A stretch of DNA of 64,000 nt from Chryseobacterium sp. SNU WT5 (GCF_007362475.1 NZ_CP041687.1:930001-994000), one strand, 5' to 3'. Positions 1-9,739 are shown, counted from the stretch's first letter. Numbers and translations are program-made. The notes: generated from the sequence alone by a model not told the origin.

Positions 1-174
1 ATCTCCTTCAGTACACTCATTGTTCTCGTCATGAGCGGTATATTTTTTCGTTTTTAAAACGAACTTACCGTACATTGGGTGCTTTACTCTCGTAGTTTCA
101 CTTACAACAATGGTTTTTTCCATTTTATTGCTAGAAACAATTCCGATTCTTTCTTTTCTTAAATTTCTATCCAT
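1..174 (-). CDS. rpsQ: 30S ribosomal protein S17, partial (3' end outside window)
   Basis: The reverse strand from an ATG at 174 reads [20 protein letters not shown] and continues with a [18 protein letters not shown] segment, which is the typical N-terminal part of bacterial S17, a primary 16S rRNA-binding protein of the small subunit. Only 58 codons lie in the window, so the C-terminal third is missing. It starts 14 bp downstream of the rpmC stop and is the last visible gene of the rplC-rpsQ block, the usual S10-operon order. Confidence 0.95.
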   Translation of the reverse strand, partial: MDRNLRKERIGIVSSNKMEKTIVVSETTRVKHPMYGKFVLKTKKYTAHDENNECTEGD

Positions 175-188
175 GATAAAAGGAAATT

Positions 189-377
189 CTATTGTTGTTT
201 TAGTGTTAATTCAGTCTCCAGACGTGCGATTGTTTTTCTCATGTCTCTGATTTGAATAGGATTTTCAATAGGGCTTACACTATGAGACAATTTCATTTTA
301 TTGAAATCTGCTCTAGCTTCTGCCAATTTGTTTTGAAGATCTCCTGCGCTTAGATTTTTGATGTCAGCTTTTTTCAT
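189..377 (-). CDS. rpmC: 50S ribosomal protein L29
   Basis: A 62-residue basic protein that folds as two antiparallel helices in L29 and binds 23S rRNA near the exit tunnel, where trigger factor and SRP dock. It shows the family pattern: a helix with [17 protein letters not shown] followed by [19 protein letters not shown]. Length is normal. It lies between rplP (11 bp upstream) and rpsQ (14 bp downstream) and is surely cotranscribed with them. Confidence 0.96.
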   Translation of the reverse strand: MKKADIKNLSAGDLQNKLAEARADFNKMKLSHSVSPIENPIQIRDMRKTIARLETELTLKQQ

Positions 378-388
378 AATAATTCAGA

Positions 389-814
389 TTATTGAGGTTG
401 AACAAAATCGTTCGCCACTACAAATCTTGTAGTTACAGGAAGCTTCTGAGCAGCAAGACGCAATGCTTCTTTTGCTACTTCATAAGGAACACCTCCTACT
501 TCGAACATTATTTTACCAGGTTTCACAACAGATACCCAATATTCCACAGCACCTTTACCTTTCCCCATCCTTACTTCGGCTGGTTTTTTAGTAATAGGCT
601 TATCTGGAAAGATTTTGATCCATAACTGACCTTCTCTTTTCATATATCTAGTTGCAGCAATACGCGCAGCTTCTATTTGTCTTGCAGTGATCCAAGCACC
701 TTCGTTGGCTTTGATCCCGAAAGTTCCGTAAGCAAGTTGACTACCTCTTTGGGCAATCCCCTTCATTTTCATCTTGTGAACTTTACGGAATTTGGTTCTT
801 CTTGGTTGTAACAT
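389..814 (-). CDS. rplP: 50S ribosomal protein L16
   Basis: A 141-residue protein of normal length for L16, which organises the A-site region of the 50S subunit. The N-terminus [19 protein letters not shown] and the [17 protein letters not shown] segment are diagnostic. It is part of the S10-type operon. The spacer to the upstream gene rpsC is unusually long (83 bp) and holds a heptamer tandem repeat, so coupling with rpsC is looser than elsewhere in this operon. Confidence 0.97.
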   Translation of the reverse strand: MLQPRRTKFRKVHKMKMKGIAQRGSQLAYGTFGIKANEGAWITARQIEAARIAATRYMKREGQLWIKIFPDKPITKKPAEVRMGKGKGAVEYWVSVVKPGKIMFEVGGVPYEVAKEALRLAAQKLPVTTRFVVANDFVQPQ

Positions 815-825
815 AATTTCTAGGA

Positions 826-852
826 ATTTTAGATTTTAGATTTTAGATTTTA
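826..852. repeat. Heptamer tandem repeat (ATTTTAG, about 3.8 units)
   Basis: Three full ATTTTAG units and a partial fourth lie head to tail in the 83-bp spacer between rpsC and rplP. This is the only long spacer inside the rplC-rpsQ block. It has no hairpin and no promoter-like sequence that I can see; it looks like slipped-strand expansion. Confidence 0.85.
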
Positions 853-897
853 AAAAAGTAACGGTCATTTAAAAAATATCCTCCAAAATTTCATTAA

Positions 898-1644
898 TTA
901 TTTTCTATCTCTTGGTCTACGGTCGTCTCTCTCTCTTCTGTCATTACGATCATTACGATCTCCTCTACCTGCAGGACCTCCTTTTTTCTGTTGTCCTACT
1001 AGTGGGCTAAGGTCTACTTTACCGTAAACTTCTCCTTTCATAATCCAAACTTTCACTCCTAATTTTCCGTACTGAGTAAGTGCTTCACCGATATGGTAAT
1101 CGATATCTGCTCTAAAAGTTGACAATGGGATTCTACCTTCTTTAAAAGATTCGCTTCTTGCCATCTCAGCTCCGTTCAATCTACCAGAGATTTGAACTTT
1201 GATTCCTTCAGCTCCCATTCTCATGGTGCTTTGAATTGCCATTTTCACAGCTCTTCTATAAGAAATTCTATTTTCAATTTGTTTTGCAATACTGTCTGCA
1301 ACTAAAACTGCGTCAAGCTCAGGTCTTTTGATTTCGAAGATATTGATCTGGATATCTTTATCCGTCAATTTTTTTAATTCTTCTTTTAATTTATCAACTT
1401 CCTGACCTCCTTTACCGATGATTAATCCCGGTCTAGCAGTAGTAATTGTTATAGTGACTAATTTCAATGTTCTCTCGATGTAGATTTTTGAAATTCCACC
1501 TTTGGATAATCTAGCCTCAAGGTATCTTCTGATCTTGTAGTCTTCTGCAATTCTGTCTCCATAATCTTTACCACCATACCAGTTTGAATCCCATCCTCTG
1601 ATGATACCTAATCTGTTACCAATTGGATTTGTCTTCTGTCCCAT
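898..1644 (-). CDS. rpsC: 30S ribosomal protein S3
   Basis: A 248-residue S3, located at the mRNA entry channel of the 30S subunit. It contains the KH RNA-binding domain with the [15 protein letters not shown] loop near residues 75-90 and the C-terminal S3 domain ([20 protein letters not shown]). The last 30 or so residues are a low-complexity Arg/Asp-rich tail ([17 protein letters not shown]), an extension seen in several Bacteroidota. It follows rplV after a 7-bp gap in the operon. Confidence 0.97.
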   Translation of the reverse strand: MGQKTNPIGNRLGIIRGWDSNWYGGKDYGDRIAEDYKIRRYLEARLSKGGISKIYIERTLKLVTITITTARPGLIIGKGGQEVDKLKEELKKLTDKDIQINIFEIKRPELDAVLVADSIAKQIENRISYRRAVKMAIQSTMRMGAEGIKVQISGRLNGAEMARSESFKEGRIPLSTFRADIDYHIGEALTQYGKLGVKVWIMKGEVYGKVDLSPLVGQQKKGGPAGRGDRNDRNDRRERDDRRPRDRK

Positions 1645-1651
1645 ACCTTGA

Positions 1652-2053
1652 TTATTTATTATCTTTAGTTCCTAAAATTAAAGTGATGTGGTTTGATCTT
1701 TTTCTGATTCTATGACCTCTACCTTGTGGTGCTGGTCTTAGTCTCTTCAATTGTCTTGCACTGTCAACCATAATTTCTTTTACGATTAAGTTAGCTTCTT
1801 CGATATCTGCACCCTCATTCTTCAACTGCCAGTTAGCCATTGCAGAAAGAAGTACTTTCTCTAATTTGTTTGAAGCCTCTTTTTTGGAATATTTAAGGAT
1901 TGATAACGCCTTATCTACTTGTACTCCTCTAATGATATCAGCTACTAATCTCATTTTTCTTGGAGAAGAAGGGCAGTCATTATGTAACGCTTTGGCTACA
2001 TCTTGATTTGCTATTTTACGTGCTAGTGCACTTTCTCTTTTTCTTGATCCCAT
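1652..2053 (-). CDS. rplV: 50S ribosomal protein L22
   Basis: A 133-residue L22, which lines the peptide exit tunnel. The conserved core is visible: [20 protein letters not shown] near the N-terminus and the tunnel hairpin [20 protein letters not shown] near the C-terminus. It has a short N-terminal extension before the core. It lies 2 bp after rpsS and 7 bp before rpsC, so translational coupling is likely. Confidence 0.97.
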   Translation of the reverse strand: MGSRKRESALARKIANQDVAKALHNDCPSSPRKMRLVADIIRGVQVDKALSILKYSKKEASNKLEKVLLSAMANWQLKNEGADIEEANLIVKEIMVDSARQLKRLRPAPQGRGHRIRKRSNHITLILGTKDNK

Positions 2054-2055
2054 GA

Positions 2056-2334
2056 TTATCTACCTCCTTTATTTTTGTTACCGCCGTGACCTCTAAAAGA
2101 TCTTGTCGGAGAAAATTCGCCTAACTTATGACCTACCATATTTTCAGTTACATAAACCGGGATAAAAGATTTCCCGTTGTGTACTGCGATGGTTTGTCCT
2201 ACGAAGTCTGGAGAGATCATTGATGCTCTAGACCAAGTTTTGATTACTGTCTTCTTACCAGACTCTATATTTGTCTGAACCTTCTTATCTAAAGTGTGAT
2301 GAATGAAAGGTCCTTTTTTAAGTGATCTTGACAT
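2056..2334 (-). CDS. rpsS: 30S ribosomal protein S19
   Basis: A 92-residue S19, a head protein of the 30S subunit that contacts S13. Diagnostic segments are [19 protein letters not shown] at the start and [18 protein letters not shown] at the C-terminus. Length is normal. It is flanked by 2-bp gaps to rplB and rplV, tight packing typical of this operon. Confidence 0.97.
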   Translation of the reverse strand: MSRSLKKGPFIHHTLDKKVQTNIESGKKTVIKTWSRASMISPDFVGQTIAVHNGKSFIPVYVTENMVGHKLGEFSPTRSFRGHGGNKNKGGR

Positions 2335-2336
2335 AA

Positions 2337-3158
2337 TTATTTTCGTTTAGATATGATATGACGGTTAGACGCTTTGTTTTTCTTTCTAGTTTTGAAACCT
2401 TTTGCAGGCATACCATTTCTTGATCTTGGGTGACCTCCAGAAGATTTACCTTCACCACCTCCCATTGGGTGATCAACCGGGTTCATTACAACTGGTCTTG
2501 TTCTAGGTCTTCTACCCAACCATCTGCTTCTACCTGCTTTACCTGAAACGGTAAGCATGTGATCGTGGTTAGATATTGATCCGATCATTGCCATACATTC
2601 ACCAAGAACCATTCTAGATTCTCCTGAGGGTAATTTAATGATTACATATTTCTTATCTCTAGAAGTTAACTGTGCCGATGAACCTGCACTTCTTGCCATA
2701 ATTGCACCTTGACCAGGCTTCAATTCGATACAAGAAATAACAGTTCCTAAAGGAATGTTTTTCAACTTCATTGCATTACCAACATTTGGTTCTGCTGCTT
2801 CTGAGGAGATTACTTTCTGGTCTACTTTGATACCGGCTGGAGCGATGATATATCTCTTCTCTCCATCTGCATATTCTAATAAAGCGATGAAAGCGGTTCT
2901 GTTTGGATCATACTCAACAGTTTTTACCGTAGCTTCAACATCAAACTTGTTTCTTTTGAAGTCGATAATTCTGTATTTTTGTTTGTGTCCACCTCCGGTG
3001 TAACGCATGGTCATTTTACCAGTATTGTTACGACCACCTGACTTACTAATACCAACGGTTAGAGATTTCTCTGGTTTGTTGGTAGTAATTTCATCAAAGT
3101 TATTTACAACTCTGAATCTCTGTCCCGGGGTGATAGGTTTTAATTTTCTAACAGACAT
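2337..3158 (-). CDS. rplB: 50S ribosomal protein L2
   Basis: A 273-residue L2, one of the largest and most conserved 50S proteins, needed for subunit association and peptidyl-transferase centre assembly. The conserved C-terminal segment [20 protein letters not shown] contains the key histidine. The central RNA-binding domain ([17 protein letters not shown]) is present. It is 16 bp downstream of rplW and 2 bp upstream of rpsS. Confidence 0.98.
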   Translation of the reverse strand: MSVRKLKPITPGQRFRVVNNFDEITTNKPEKSLTVGISKSGGRNNTGKMTMRYTGGGHKQKYRIIDFKRNKFDVEATVKTVEYDPNRTAFIALLEYADGEKRYIIAPAGIKVDQKVISSEAAEPNVGNAMKLKNIPLGTVISCIELKPGQGAIMARSAGSSAQLTSRDKKYVIIKLPSGESRMVLGECMAMIGSISNHDHMLTVSGKAGRSRWLGRRPRTRPVVMNPVDHPMGGGEGKSSGGHPRSRNGMPAKGFKTRKKNKASNRHIISKRK

Positions 3159-3174
3159 TACTATTATTTATTAA

Positions 3175-3462
3175 TTAATTTGCAAAAATATCAATCACTT
3201 CCCCTTCTGAAAGGGTAACGACTGCTTTTTTCAATTTGTTGGTTTTCCCAACCTGTAATCCTTTTTTAGTGTGTTTCGACGAAACTTTAGGTCCATAAAT
3301 CATGGTTCTAACCTCCGCTACTTTAACACCATAAAGCTCTTCTATTGCTTTTCTAACTTGGATTTTATTCGCTTTAGGATTAACTAAAAATGAATAAGCT
3401 CCTCTTAAATCAGTTAGATAGTTGGCTTTTTCTGAGATAATTGGTTTAATTATAACTGACAT
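3175..3462 (-). CDS. rplW: 50S ribosomal protein L23
   Basis: A 95-residue L23, located at the exit of the polypeptide tunnel as the docking site for trigger factor and SRP. The pattern PIISEKANYL at the start and KANKIQVRKAIEELYGVKV in the middle is typical. It follows rplD after 3 bp and precedes rplB by 16 bp. Confidence 0.97.
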   Translation of the reverse strand: MSVIIKPIISEKANYLTDLRGAYSFLVNPKANKIQVRKAIEELYGVKVAEVRTMIYGPKVSSKHTKKGLQVGKTNKLKKAVVTLSEGEVIDIFAN

Positions 3463-3465
3463 GAT

Positions 3466-4095
3466 TTATTTTCTTAAATTTTCTTGAAATTTTTCTAATG
3501 CACCTTCTAAGAATATAATCTCTCCAGCGTGTACCAAGTCGTAAGAACTAATTTCGTTATAGGTCAAAACTTTGGTTTTAGCCAAGTTTCTTGAAGACAA
3601 GTAAACGTTTTTGTTCGCTTCTGGTAAAATATAAAGAGATTTCTTTCCTTCAAATCCTAACGCATTGTTCAAAGTGATAAATTCTTTAGTTTTTGGAGCA
3701 TCAAAATTGAATGACTCTAAAACTTTAATTGAATTATCTCTCATTTTTTGTGAAAGAACTGATTTTTTAGCTAATCTTTTCAAAGCTTTGTTCAATTTGA
3801 ATCTGTAGTCTCTTGGTTTTGGACCAAACATTCTACCTCCTCCTCTGAAGACTGGATTTTTGATATCTCCATATCTTGCAGAACCTGAACCTTTTTGCTT
3901 TTTCAACTTTTTAGTTGATCCTGCAATTTCGCTTCTTCCTTTTGATGAGTGAGTCCCTTGGCGCTGAGCGGCAAGATATTGTTTCACTTCTAAGTAAACC
4001 GCATGCTGATTTGGCTCTATTCCGAAGATCGCTTCATCTAGAGTTACTTTTCTTCCGGTTTCTTTTCCTGATGTATTAAATACTACTAGTTCCAT
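3466..4095 (-). CDS. rplD: 50S ribosomal protein L4
   Basis: A 209-residue L4, which binds 23S rRNA early in assembly, lines the exit tunnel and in many bacteria represses its own operon. The tunnel loop is visible as [17 protein letters not shown] with [15 protein letters not shown] further on. The start codon overlaps the end of rplC by 10 bp, which suggests translational coupling. Confidence 0.97.
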   Translation of the reverse strand: MELVVFNTSGKETGRKVTLDEAIFGIEPNQHAVYLEVKQYLAAQRQGTHSSKGRSEIAGSTKKLKKQKGSGSARYGDIKNPVFRGGGRMFGPKPRDYRFKLNKALKRLAKKSVLSQKMRDNSIKVLESFNFDAPKTKEFITLNNALGFEGKKSLYILPEANKNVYLSSRNLAKTKVLTYNEISSYDLVHAGEIIFLEGALEKFQENLRK

Positions 4096-4712
4096 TTTCT
4101 GATAATTACATAAGAATTTTTTGCTCCCGGAACAGCACCTTTTACTACTAAAAGATTTTGTTCGTCATCTACTTTTAACACTTGTAGGTTTTGTACGGTA
4201 ACTTGTTTACCACCCATTCTTCCTGCCATACGCATTCCTTTGAATACTCTGGAAGGATCTGAACCTGCACCGATAGAACCTGGAGCTCTTAATCTGTTGT
4301 GCTGCCCATGAGTTGCCTGCATTACCCCCGCAAAGTTGTGTCTTTTCACAACCCCTTGGAAACCTTTACCTTTTGAAGTTCCAGTTACATCAACATACTC
4401 ACCTTCAGCAAATAAGTTTACTTTCACTTCATCTCCAACGCTTAACTTCTCAACGAATTCATGATAGAATTCTACAAGTTTAGCTTTTGGAGTTGAACCC
4501 GCCTTTTTAAAGTGGCCGGCTAACGCTTTACCAACGTTCTTTTCACTCTTGTCATCGAAACCAAGTTGAGCAGCTTTGTACCCATCCTTTTCAACGGTTC
4601 TGACCTGTAAAACCGAGCAAGGACCTGCTTGAATAACGGTACACGGCATGTTTTTGCCATTTTCGTCAAACAAAGAAGTCATCCCGATCTTTTTACCAAT
4701 AATACCTGACAT
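4086..4712 (-). CDS. rplC: 50S ribosomal protein L3, first gene of the rplC block
   Basis: A 208-residue L3 with [19 protein letters not shown] at the start and the family signature around [20 protein letters not shown] and [10 protein letters not shown]. It binds near the peptidyl-transferase centre. It is the first gene of its transcription unit here: instead of rpsJ upstream there is a 185-bp gap with an excellent promoter and then a divergent lipoprotein gene. The ATG at 4712 gives the usual N-terminus. Confidence 0.97.
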   Translation of the reverse strand: MSGIIGKKIGMTSLFDENGKNMPCTVIQAGPCSVLQVRTVEKDGYKAAQLGFDDKSEKNVGKALAGHFKKAGSTPKAKLVEFYHEFVEKLSVGDEVKVNLFAEGEYVDVTGTSKGKGFQGVVKRHNFAGVMQATHGQHNRLRAPGSIGAGSDPSRVFKGMRMAGRMGGKQVTVQNLQVLKVDDEQNLLVVKGAVPGAKNSYVIIRKWN

Positions 4713-4808
4713 TGTTTATATATATCTAATTAAGTTCTCGCTTGCCAATCAAGGGATGGGTGATTTCTATTTTTGAAATAGGCGCACTTCTTCCTTAAAT
4801 TGAGTGTG

Positions 4809-4838
4809 CAAATGTATGAAGAATATTTTAATTGACAA
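4809..4838 (-). promoter_or_regulatory. Promoter of the rplC-rpsQ ribosomal block
   Basis: On the minus strand a -33 TTG (complement of 4836-4838) is followed after exactly 19 nt by TACATTTG (complement of 4809-4816), a full match to the Bacteroidota -7 consensus TAnnTTTG. The predicted start leaves a leader of about 90 nt before rplC. This explains how the block is transcribed although it is detached from rpsJ. Confidence 0.85.
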
Positions 4839-4860
4839 TATAACAGTGTAAAATATTTTG
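4832..4860 (+). promoter_or_regulatory. Possible divergent promoter of the 4898 gene
   Basis: TTG at 4832-4834 followed after 18 nt by ATATTTTG (4853-4860), an imperfect match to TAnnTTTG, 38 bp before the ATG at 4898. The -33 TTG lies back to back with the -33 of the rplC promoter within the 7 bases TTGACAA, so the two polymerases could not easily bind together. Confidence 0.45.
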
Positions 4861-4897
4861 ATTTTTAACATATTACAATTTTTTATAATTTTATCAC

Positions 4898-5866
4898 ATG
4901 AAAACATTCAGTTTCGTTCTTCTTTTTACATTGATGATTTCTTGCGAGAATTCAAAAGAACATGATTATACTTTATATTATTGGCGAACTCACCTTTCTC
5001 TAAATAAGACAGAAAAAGCGGCTCTGAAAAAAGCAACCATTCCATATATATACACTCGATTTTTTGATATAGAAAAAAAAGACGGAAAATTTCAACCTGT
5101 TGCCGTAATTACGAAAGACAATTCTTTTCAAACTGACAAAGAGATTGTTCCGGTCGTATTTATAAAGAACGATGTATTTTACGATATCACTATAGATGAA
5201 GTTAATTTTCTGGTAGAAAACGTATATACTTTAGTCAAAAAAAAACAAAGTGAATTTGGATTTAAAATATCAAAGGAAATTCAGATCGACTGCGACTGGA
5301 CTGCAGGAACGAACAAAGAATACTTTGTCTTTCTTAAAAAGCTAAAAGAACTTTCGGGAAAAGAGATCACCTGCACCCTTCGGCTTCATCAAGTTAAGAA
5401 CAGCAAGCTGTCGGGAATTCCGCCCGTGGAAAAAGTGTATCTGATGTGCTACTCCACTTCTTCACCTTTAGAAAACTCAGATCGAAATTCTATTCTCGAT
5501 ATTCCAACTTTAAAAAACTATCTAAAAAACATCGATCTTTATCCTTTAGCGATAGATATTGCTTTGCCGATTTACTCCTGGGGAATTGTAACCAATCATG
5601 TTGGCAAACATAAGTTAATCAATGCGCTTTCAATTAAAGATTTAGAAAACCCTAACTTTAAAAAAATATCTGAAACGGAAGCTGAAATTATGAAAGACGG
5701 TTTCTACTTCGGAAACTATCTCAATAAAGGCTTTACCATCAAAGCAGAAGAAATTTCCGATCAGCAGTTAACCGAGGTTAAGCGCTATCTGAATAAAAAA
5801 ATACCAGACTATGCTATTGTATATTACCATCTGGATCGTAAATTTACAGAACACCACGAATTTTAG
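4898..5866 (+). CDS. Lipoprotein of unknown function, DUF3142-like
   Basis: A 322-residue protein with a lipoprotein signal peptide (MKTFSFVLLFTLMISC, predicted lipidated Cys16), so it should be anchored to a membrane, probably the outer membrane. The body (YYWRTHLSL near the start, QIDCDWT near residue 130, LYPLAIDIALPIYSWG near residue 220) resembles the DUF3142 family, which I would expect to fold as a TIM barrel related to glycosidases; this rests on memory of the family, not a search. It is the first gene of a two-gene unit: its stop is 2 bp before the ATG of the next gene. No enzymatic activity can be assigned. Confidence 0.85.
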   Translation: MKTFSFVLLFTLMISCENSKEHDYTLYYWRTHLSLNKTEKAALKKATIPYIYTRFFDIEKKDGKFQPVAVITKDNSFQTDKEIVPVVFIKNDVFYDITIDEVNFLVENVYTLVKKKQSEFGFKISKEIQIDCDWTAGTNKEYFVFLKKLKELSGKEITCTLRLHQVKNSKLSGIPPVEKVYLMCYSTSSPLENSDRNSILDIPTLKNYLKNIDLYPLAIDIALPIYSWGIVTNHVGKHKLINALSIKDLENPNFKKISETEAEIMKDGFYFGNYLNKGFTIKAEEISDQQLTEVKRYLNKKIPDYAIVYYHLDRKFTEHHEF

Positions 5867-5868
5867 TT

Positions 5869-8538
5869 ATGAAAAAAGTTATCCTTTCCGTTGCCCTGTT
5901 TTTTATGATGTATTCGAAATCCAATGCCTGTGCCTGGTATGATCCGGATTACGAATATTTCAATCTGTTTACCCAAAGTATCATTAAAGACAAATCCTAT
6001 GTTCCTTTTCTGCACACCTTATCTAACCGGTTCTATGGTCACGAGCATTTTGAGATTCCCGATGAAAATATTGAAAACTGGCAGAAGTATTTCGGAAATT
6101 CACTGAGTTATGTGGAAACTAAAATGCTGGTGGAAAAAATGCCGATGAAGGATTTGAATGATTTTAAAAACGGCAGTGCCGGAAATTCGATTCTTCAAAA
6201 ATTAGGAGGGTATCAAAAATATGAAGAAGGAATTGATTATTTAATTGAGGCAAAATATCTGGAACCTTTCATGCGCATCAATTATGTGGAAAGTCCGGAT
6301 TCTTGGTATAGAAGTTCCGAAGAAGAATCAAAAAACGCAACCGGGCTAGATTATGACAAAACGATCTCGGCTTTAACTTCACTTTACAATGCAGTAAAAA
6401 ATCCTGAGATCAAGTTACGATATGGCTTTCAACTCGTACGGTTTAACCATTACACCAGAAATTATGAGGAGGCGACGAAAGCTTTTATAAAATACATTGA
6501 ACCATTACAGTTAAAATCTGCTCCTTACTTTATGGCGTTGGATCAGTTGGCGGGTGCACAACGGGGTTTGAAAATGTACAGTGATGCAAACTATAATTTC
6601 TTTCAGGTTTTTATGAACAGTAAGAGCCGCAAAGAAAGTGCATTTGTTTCTATGCGTCTGTCTGATTCTGCTTCTTTTGAAAATCTTTTGAAAATAGCGC
6701 AGTCACCACAGGAAAAAAATATGGCGTATTTTCTTTTAGGTTATGAAGATTTTAATGATCCAATTCCTATGATGCAAAAAATGTACGACATTGATCCCAA
6801 CTCTGAGATTCTAAAAGTACTGGCTGCGAGAAGTATTAATGAGCTGGAAAGAAGTTACCTTCCCGTGTATTTCAGTGCCGACACCCAAAAAACAACGAGT
6901 GAACCACCGACGAATAAAACCATGTCTGTAGAAAGGCCATCACCTTCCACAGAAGTGAGTTTTTGGCAAAAAATTAAAAATTTCTTCAGTGGCCTTTTCA
7001 GTTCTGATAAGGTGATTTCACCAACCAAAGGAAATGATCAAAATGAAAAAGAACTGCTCAAAAACCCAAACCGGATTCCGTTCTACAATAAAACGACGAA
7101 TCTTTGGACGGACGAAACCTCAGAGAATTATTTAAACGAATTTGAAAAAATTACTTCAAAAATTAAAGAAAAATCAGATGACGAATTCTGGCAGATCGCA
7201 GATGCATATCTCTCCTTCCTTAAAGCAGATTACGAAAAAAGTGCACAAACTTTAAATAAGATCAAAACCACTAACAACGAATACATTACAGAGATCAGCC
7301 GCATGAAGATGCTAAATGATATTGTATCGCAACCAAAAATTACGGCTGAGTACGAAGACCATTTAATGAAAACCTATCCAGAGCTATTTAGTAGCATGAC
7401 CTCCAAAGAGGAGTTGCCCAGCTACTATGGAGAAGACCGGAATGCAACGCAGGATTTCATCCGGGATATTTTGGCTAACCGATATTTTATTCAAGGCGAA
7501 GAAGGGAAATCGTTTCTAATGAGTAACAGACTTTCTGATCTACAGTATAATCCAAATTCAAACCTTGTTAAAAGTGTAGAAGACTTTTACAAAAAAACCA
7601 ATAAGACGCAACTGGAGCAAATGATCATCGCCAGCAATATCGATGAAGTAGGAAACATAGATGCTTTCTTTAATGTAATTTATGGAGATCGGGAAATGCG
7701 CCTGGCCAATTTTGAAAAAGCGAAGAGTTATTATGACAAAGCACAAAATTTCAGCGGAATTCCAAGAGTGCAATATGACTGGCAGGAAGGAGAAAAACCG
7801 ATCATTAACAAAGTCAAATATAGTGATTCATATAATGGATTCGATCATATTAGTGCATTGATTTTTGGACATCATGTTTTCGAAAGCTTTGAAAGTCCTG
7901 ACACACAAACAATGACTTCAGAGAATTTTGGAAACTTTGATTTCATTAAAGATGAAATGAATAAATCCGAACTTGCAGCTGCTTTGATTGAATTAGAGAA
8001 AACCGGAATGGGAACGGGTGAAAAAGCAGCGAACGCAAATCAACTCATCGGAAATGTTTTGTATAATACTTCAATCCTGGGATATTACCGGCATTTATTT
8101 GTAATGGATGTGGATAATGCCAACAGTCCGAAATTTCATTTTTACAATACGGACCAACCAGTTTTCCAGTACTATTATAAAAACTTCACCTGGACGAGTT
8201 TCATTGAACCGGATAACTTTGACCTTTCTATAAGATATTATAAAAGAGCATTAAAACAAAGCCAGGATGAAGAGCAGAAAGCCAGAATTCTTTTCCAAAT
8301 GGCGAGTGCCGAACAGGGAAAATATTATCAATGGGAACAAAAACAATCTTACGATTTAAAATATGATGATCCTGATTATGACCAAAAGCAGGCAGCATAT
8401 GTTCAAAATTTAGATCTTACTAAAAACCAAAAGTACAGATCATACTTTGCGGAATTGAAAAAGAATTATAGCCACACGCAAACTTCAAAAGACTTGCAGG
8501 GAAGTTGCTCTTACTATGATCATTTTATGAAAAGATAG
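5869..8538 (+). CDS. Large exported protein of unknown function
   Basis: An 889-residue protein with a signal peptide (MKKVILSVALFFMMYSKSNA) followed directly by a CAWYDPDYEYFNLF motif. The rest is rich in helical, TPR-like stretches (for example NYEEATKAFIKYIEPLQLK, FEKAKSYYDKAQNF, and DLSIRYYKRALKQSQDEEQK near the C-terminus) with a low-complexity linker around residues 340-390. It looks like a periplasmic or surface solenoid that binds another protein. It starts 2 bp after the DUF3142-like gene and so is surely cotranscribed and functionally linked with it. I do not recognise a named family and give no function. Confidence 0.85.
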   Translation: MKKVILSVALFFMMYSKSNACAWYDPDYEYFNLFTQSIIKDKSYVPFLHTLSNRFYGHEHFEIPDENIENWQKYFGNSLSYVETKMLVEKMPMKDLNDFKNGSAGNSILQKLGGYQKYEEGIDYLIEAKYLEPFMRINYVESPDSWYRSSEEESKNATGLDYDKTISALTSLYNAVKNPEIKLRYGFQLVRFNHYTRNYEEATKAFIKYIEPLQLKSAPYFMALDQLAGAQRGLKMYSDANYNFFQVFMNSKSRKESAFVSMRLSDSASFENLLKIAQSPQEKNMAYFLLGYEDFNDPIPMMQKMYDIDPNSEILKVLAARSINELERSYLPVYFSADTQKTTSEPPTNKTMSVERPSPSTEVSFWQKIKNFFSGLFSSDKVISPTKGNDQNEKELLKNPNRIPFYNKTTNLWTDETSENYLNEFEKITSKIKEKSDDEFWQIADAYLSFLKADYEKSAQTLNKIKTTNNEYITEISRMKMLNDIVSQPKITAEYEDHLMKTYPELFSSMTSKEELPSYYGEDRNATQDFIRDILANRYFIQGEEGKSFLMSNRLSDLQYNPNSNLVKSVEDFYKKTNKTQLEQMIIASNIDEVGNIDAFFNVIYGDREMRLANFEKAKSYYDKAQNFSGIPRVQYDWQEGEKPIINKVKYSDSYNGFDHISALIFGHHVFESFESPDTQTMTSENFGNFDFIKDEMNKSELAAALIELEKTGMGTGEKAANANQLIGNVLYNTSILGYYRHLFVMDVDNANSPKFHFYNTDQPVFQYYYKNFTWTSFIEPDNFDLSIRYYKRALKQSQDEEQKARILFQMASAEQGKYYQWEQKQSYDLKYDDPDYDQKQAAYVQNLDLTKNQKYRSYFAELKKNYSHTQTSKDLQGSCSYYDHFMKR

Positions 8539-8546
8539 TAATAATG

Positions 8547-8577
8547 AAAAGGGATCAATGTGATTCCTTTTTTTTTA
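8547..8577. terminator. Bidirectional terminator
   Basis: Stem AAAAGGGATCA / TGATTCCTTTT with a 3-nt loop and one wobble pair, followed by a T run on the plus strand and preceded by A residues that serve the minus strand. It lies between the convergent ends of the 889-residue gene (+) and the GLPGLI gene (-). Confidence 0.8.
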
Positions 8578-9399
8578 TTTCGGATAAGGAATGGCTTTAT
8601 CAAGTTCGATGGGGTTGTTTTCCTTGCGCATTTCTTCCTGGGTCATTGCAGTTAATTCTTTGAACTGATCGAGACTCTTTATTTTAACGCCCATCACTGA
8701 AAAAGTGGTGTCTCCATTATTGTTTTTAAAGTCTTCTTTGAAATCCTGCAATGGATCGTTAAATAATTCCATTTGCTTTTTTAATAAAATTTTCTCCGTG
8801 ACTGGAATGGCTTTTTGACCGGCAAACGACTCCAGGAAACCTGTAGTATCGTAAGTCGATTTTAACTGATAACTTTTTACGAGAGTAAAATTAAATTTAT
8901 TTTTATCATCGGCAATCTCAAAAATTAAACCTGGTAAACCACGGAACTTGTATGGACCTTCATTTAACGTAATTTCGGTATTGAACCAAGCAATCCAATT
9001 TCTCCCTCCAAAAGCTGTTGTCGCTTTTTGAAGGTTATAATTGCCGACTTTTTTTGTTTCAGTGGATAATTTCCAATTGATCAAATCTTCGGTCTGAAGA
9101 CTGAAAAGATCATTTAATAATATGTAAGAAGTATTCTTGTTCGCATTTCGATTTCTTTTTAAAACCGGAAGCGCATCATCCCAACTTGAATTTCTATTAT
9201 TAGTCGTTTTATTGATGGAATCGTTTTCAGCAAAAAAGTATGGATAGAATTTCACTTCGTCTGGATTGATATCGAGGATCATATTTTCTTTGGTGAACTC
9301 TTTTGCAAGCGAATCACTTTTGAATTGATATTCATAGATGAAACGGTGGGTTTGTGCAGTTAACAGAAAAGGAACCAGAATCAGGATTAGATACTTCAT
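8575..9399 (-). CDS. GLPGLI family protein
   Basis: A 274-residue exported protein with a short signal peptide (MKYLILILVPFLLTAQT) and the family-naming motif in FRGLPGLIFEIADD at about residues 152-165. GLPGLI proteins are common in Bacteroidota, of unknown function, probably in the cell envelope. The start overlaps the end of the upstream DUF1294 gene by 4 bp, so the two form an operon. Length is normal for the family. Confidence 0.9.
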   Translation of the reverse strand: MKYLILILVPFLLTAQTHRFIYEYQFKSDSLAKEFTKENMILDINPDEVKFYPYFFAENDSINKTTNNRNSSWDDALPVLKRNRNANKNTSYILLNDLFSLQTEDLINWKLSTETKKVGNYNLQKATTAFGGRNWIAWFNTEITLNEGPYKFRGLPGLIFEIADDKNKFNFTLVKSYQLKSTYDTTGFLESFAGQKAIPVTEKILLKKQMELFNDPLQDFKEDFKNNNGDTTFSVMGVKIKSLDQFKELTAMTQEEMRKENNPIELDKAIPYPK

Positions 9400-9668
9400 T
9401 GGTAGTAATTGTAAAACAAATATATTATTAAAATCTGAATCACGATCACCGTCAACATTTTGAAGATGAAACTTTTCTTGTTGGTCTTATGCTTAAAGAT
9501 CAGCATCCCTAAAATGGAGCCGATTGTTCCGCCGAAGAACGTCATGATCAATAATGATGTTTCGGGAATTAGATGTTGGTGTTTTACGGCTTTGCGTTTG
9601 TCAAGGCCGAAATAGATGAAACTGCCGATATTAATAGTGGTAAGAAAAGCGATGGAGAATTCATTCAT
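9396..9668 (-). CDS. DUF1294 family membrane protein
   Basis: A 90-residue membrane protein with about three hydrophobic segments and the DUF1294 pattern (GLDKRKAVKHQHLIPETSLL, then FFGGTIGSILGMLIFKHKTNK). The family is found in many bacteria without a known role. I place the start at the ATG at 9668 (MNEFSIAF) rather than the upstream TTG at 9683, which would add five residues before the natural start of the first helix. It overlaps the GLPGLI gene by 4 bp. Confidence 0.88.
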   Translation of the reverse strand: MNEFSIAFLTTINIGSFIYFGLDKRKAVKHQHLIPETSLLIMTFFGGTIGSILGMLIFKHKTNKKSFIFKMLTVIVIQILIIYLFYNYYQ

Positions 9669-9739
9669 TATACGAAAATACAAAAAAACTCTGCTCGATG
9701 TAAGGTTGAATTCATACCGTTTCAGTTTTTGGAATTTAA

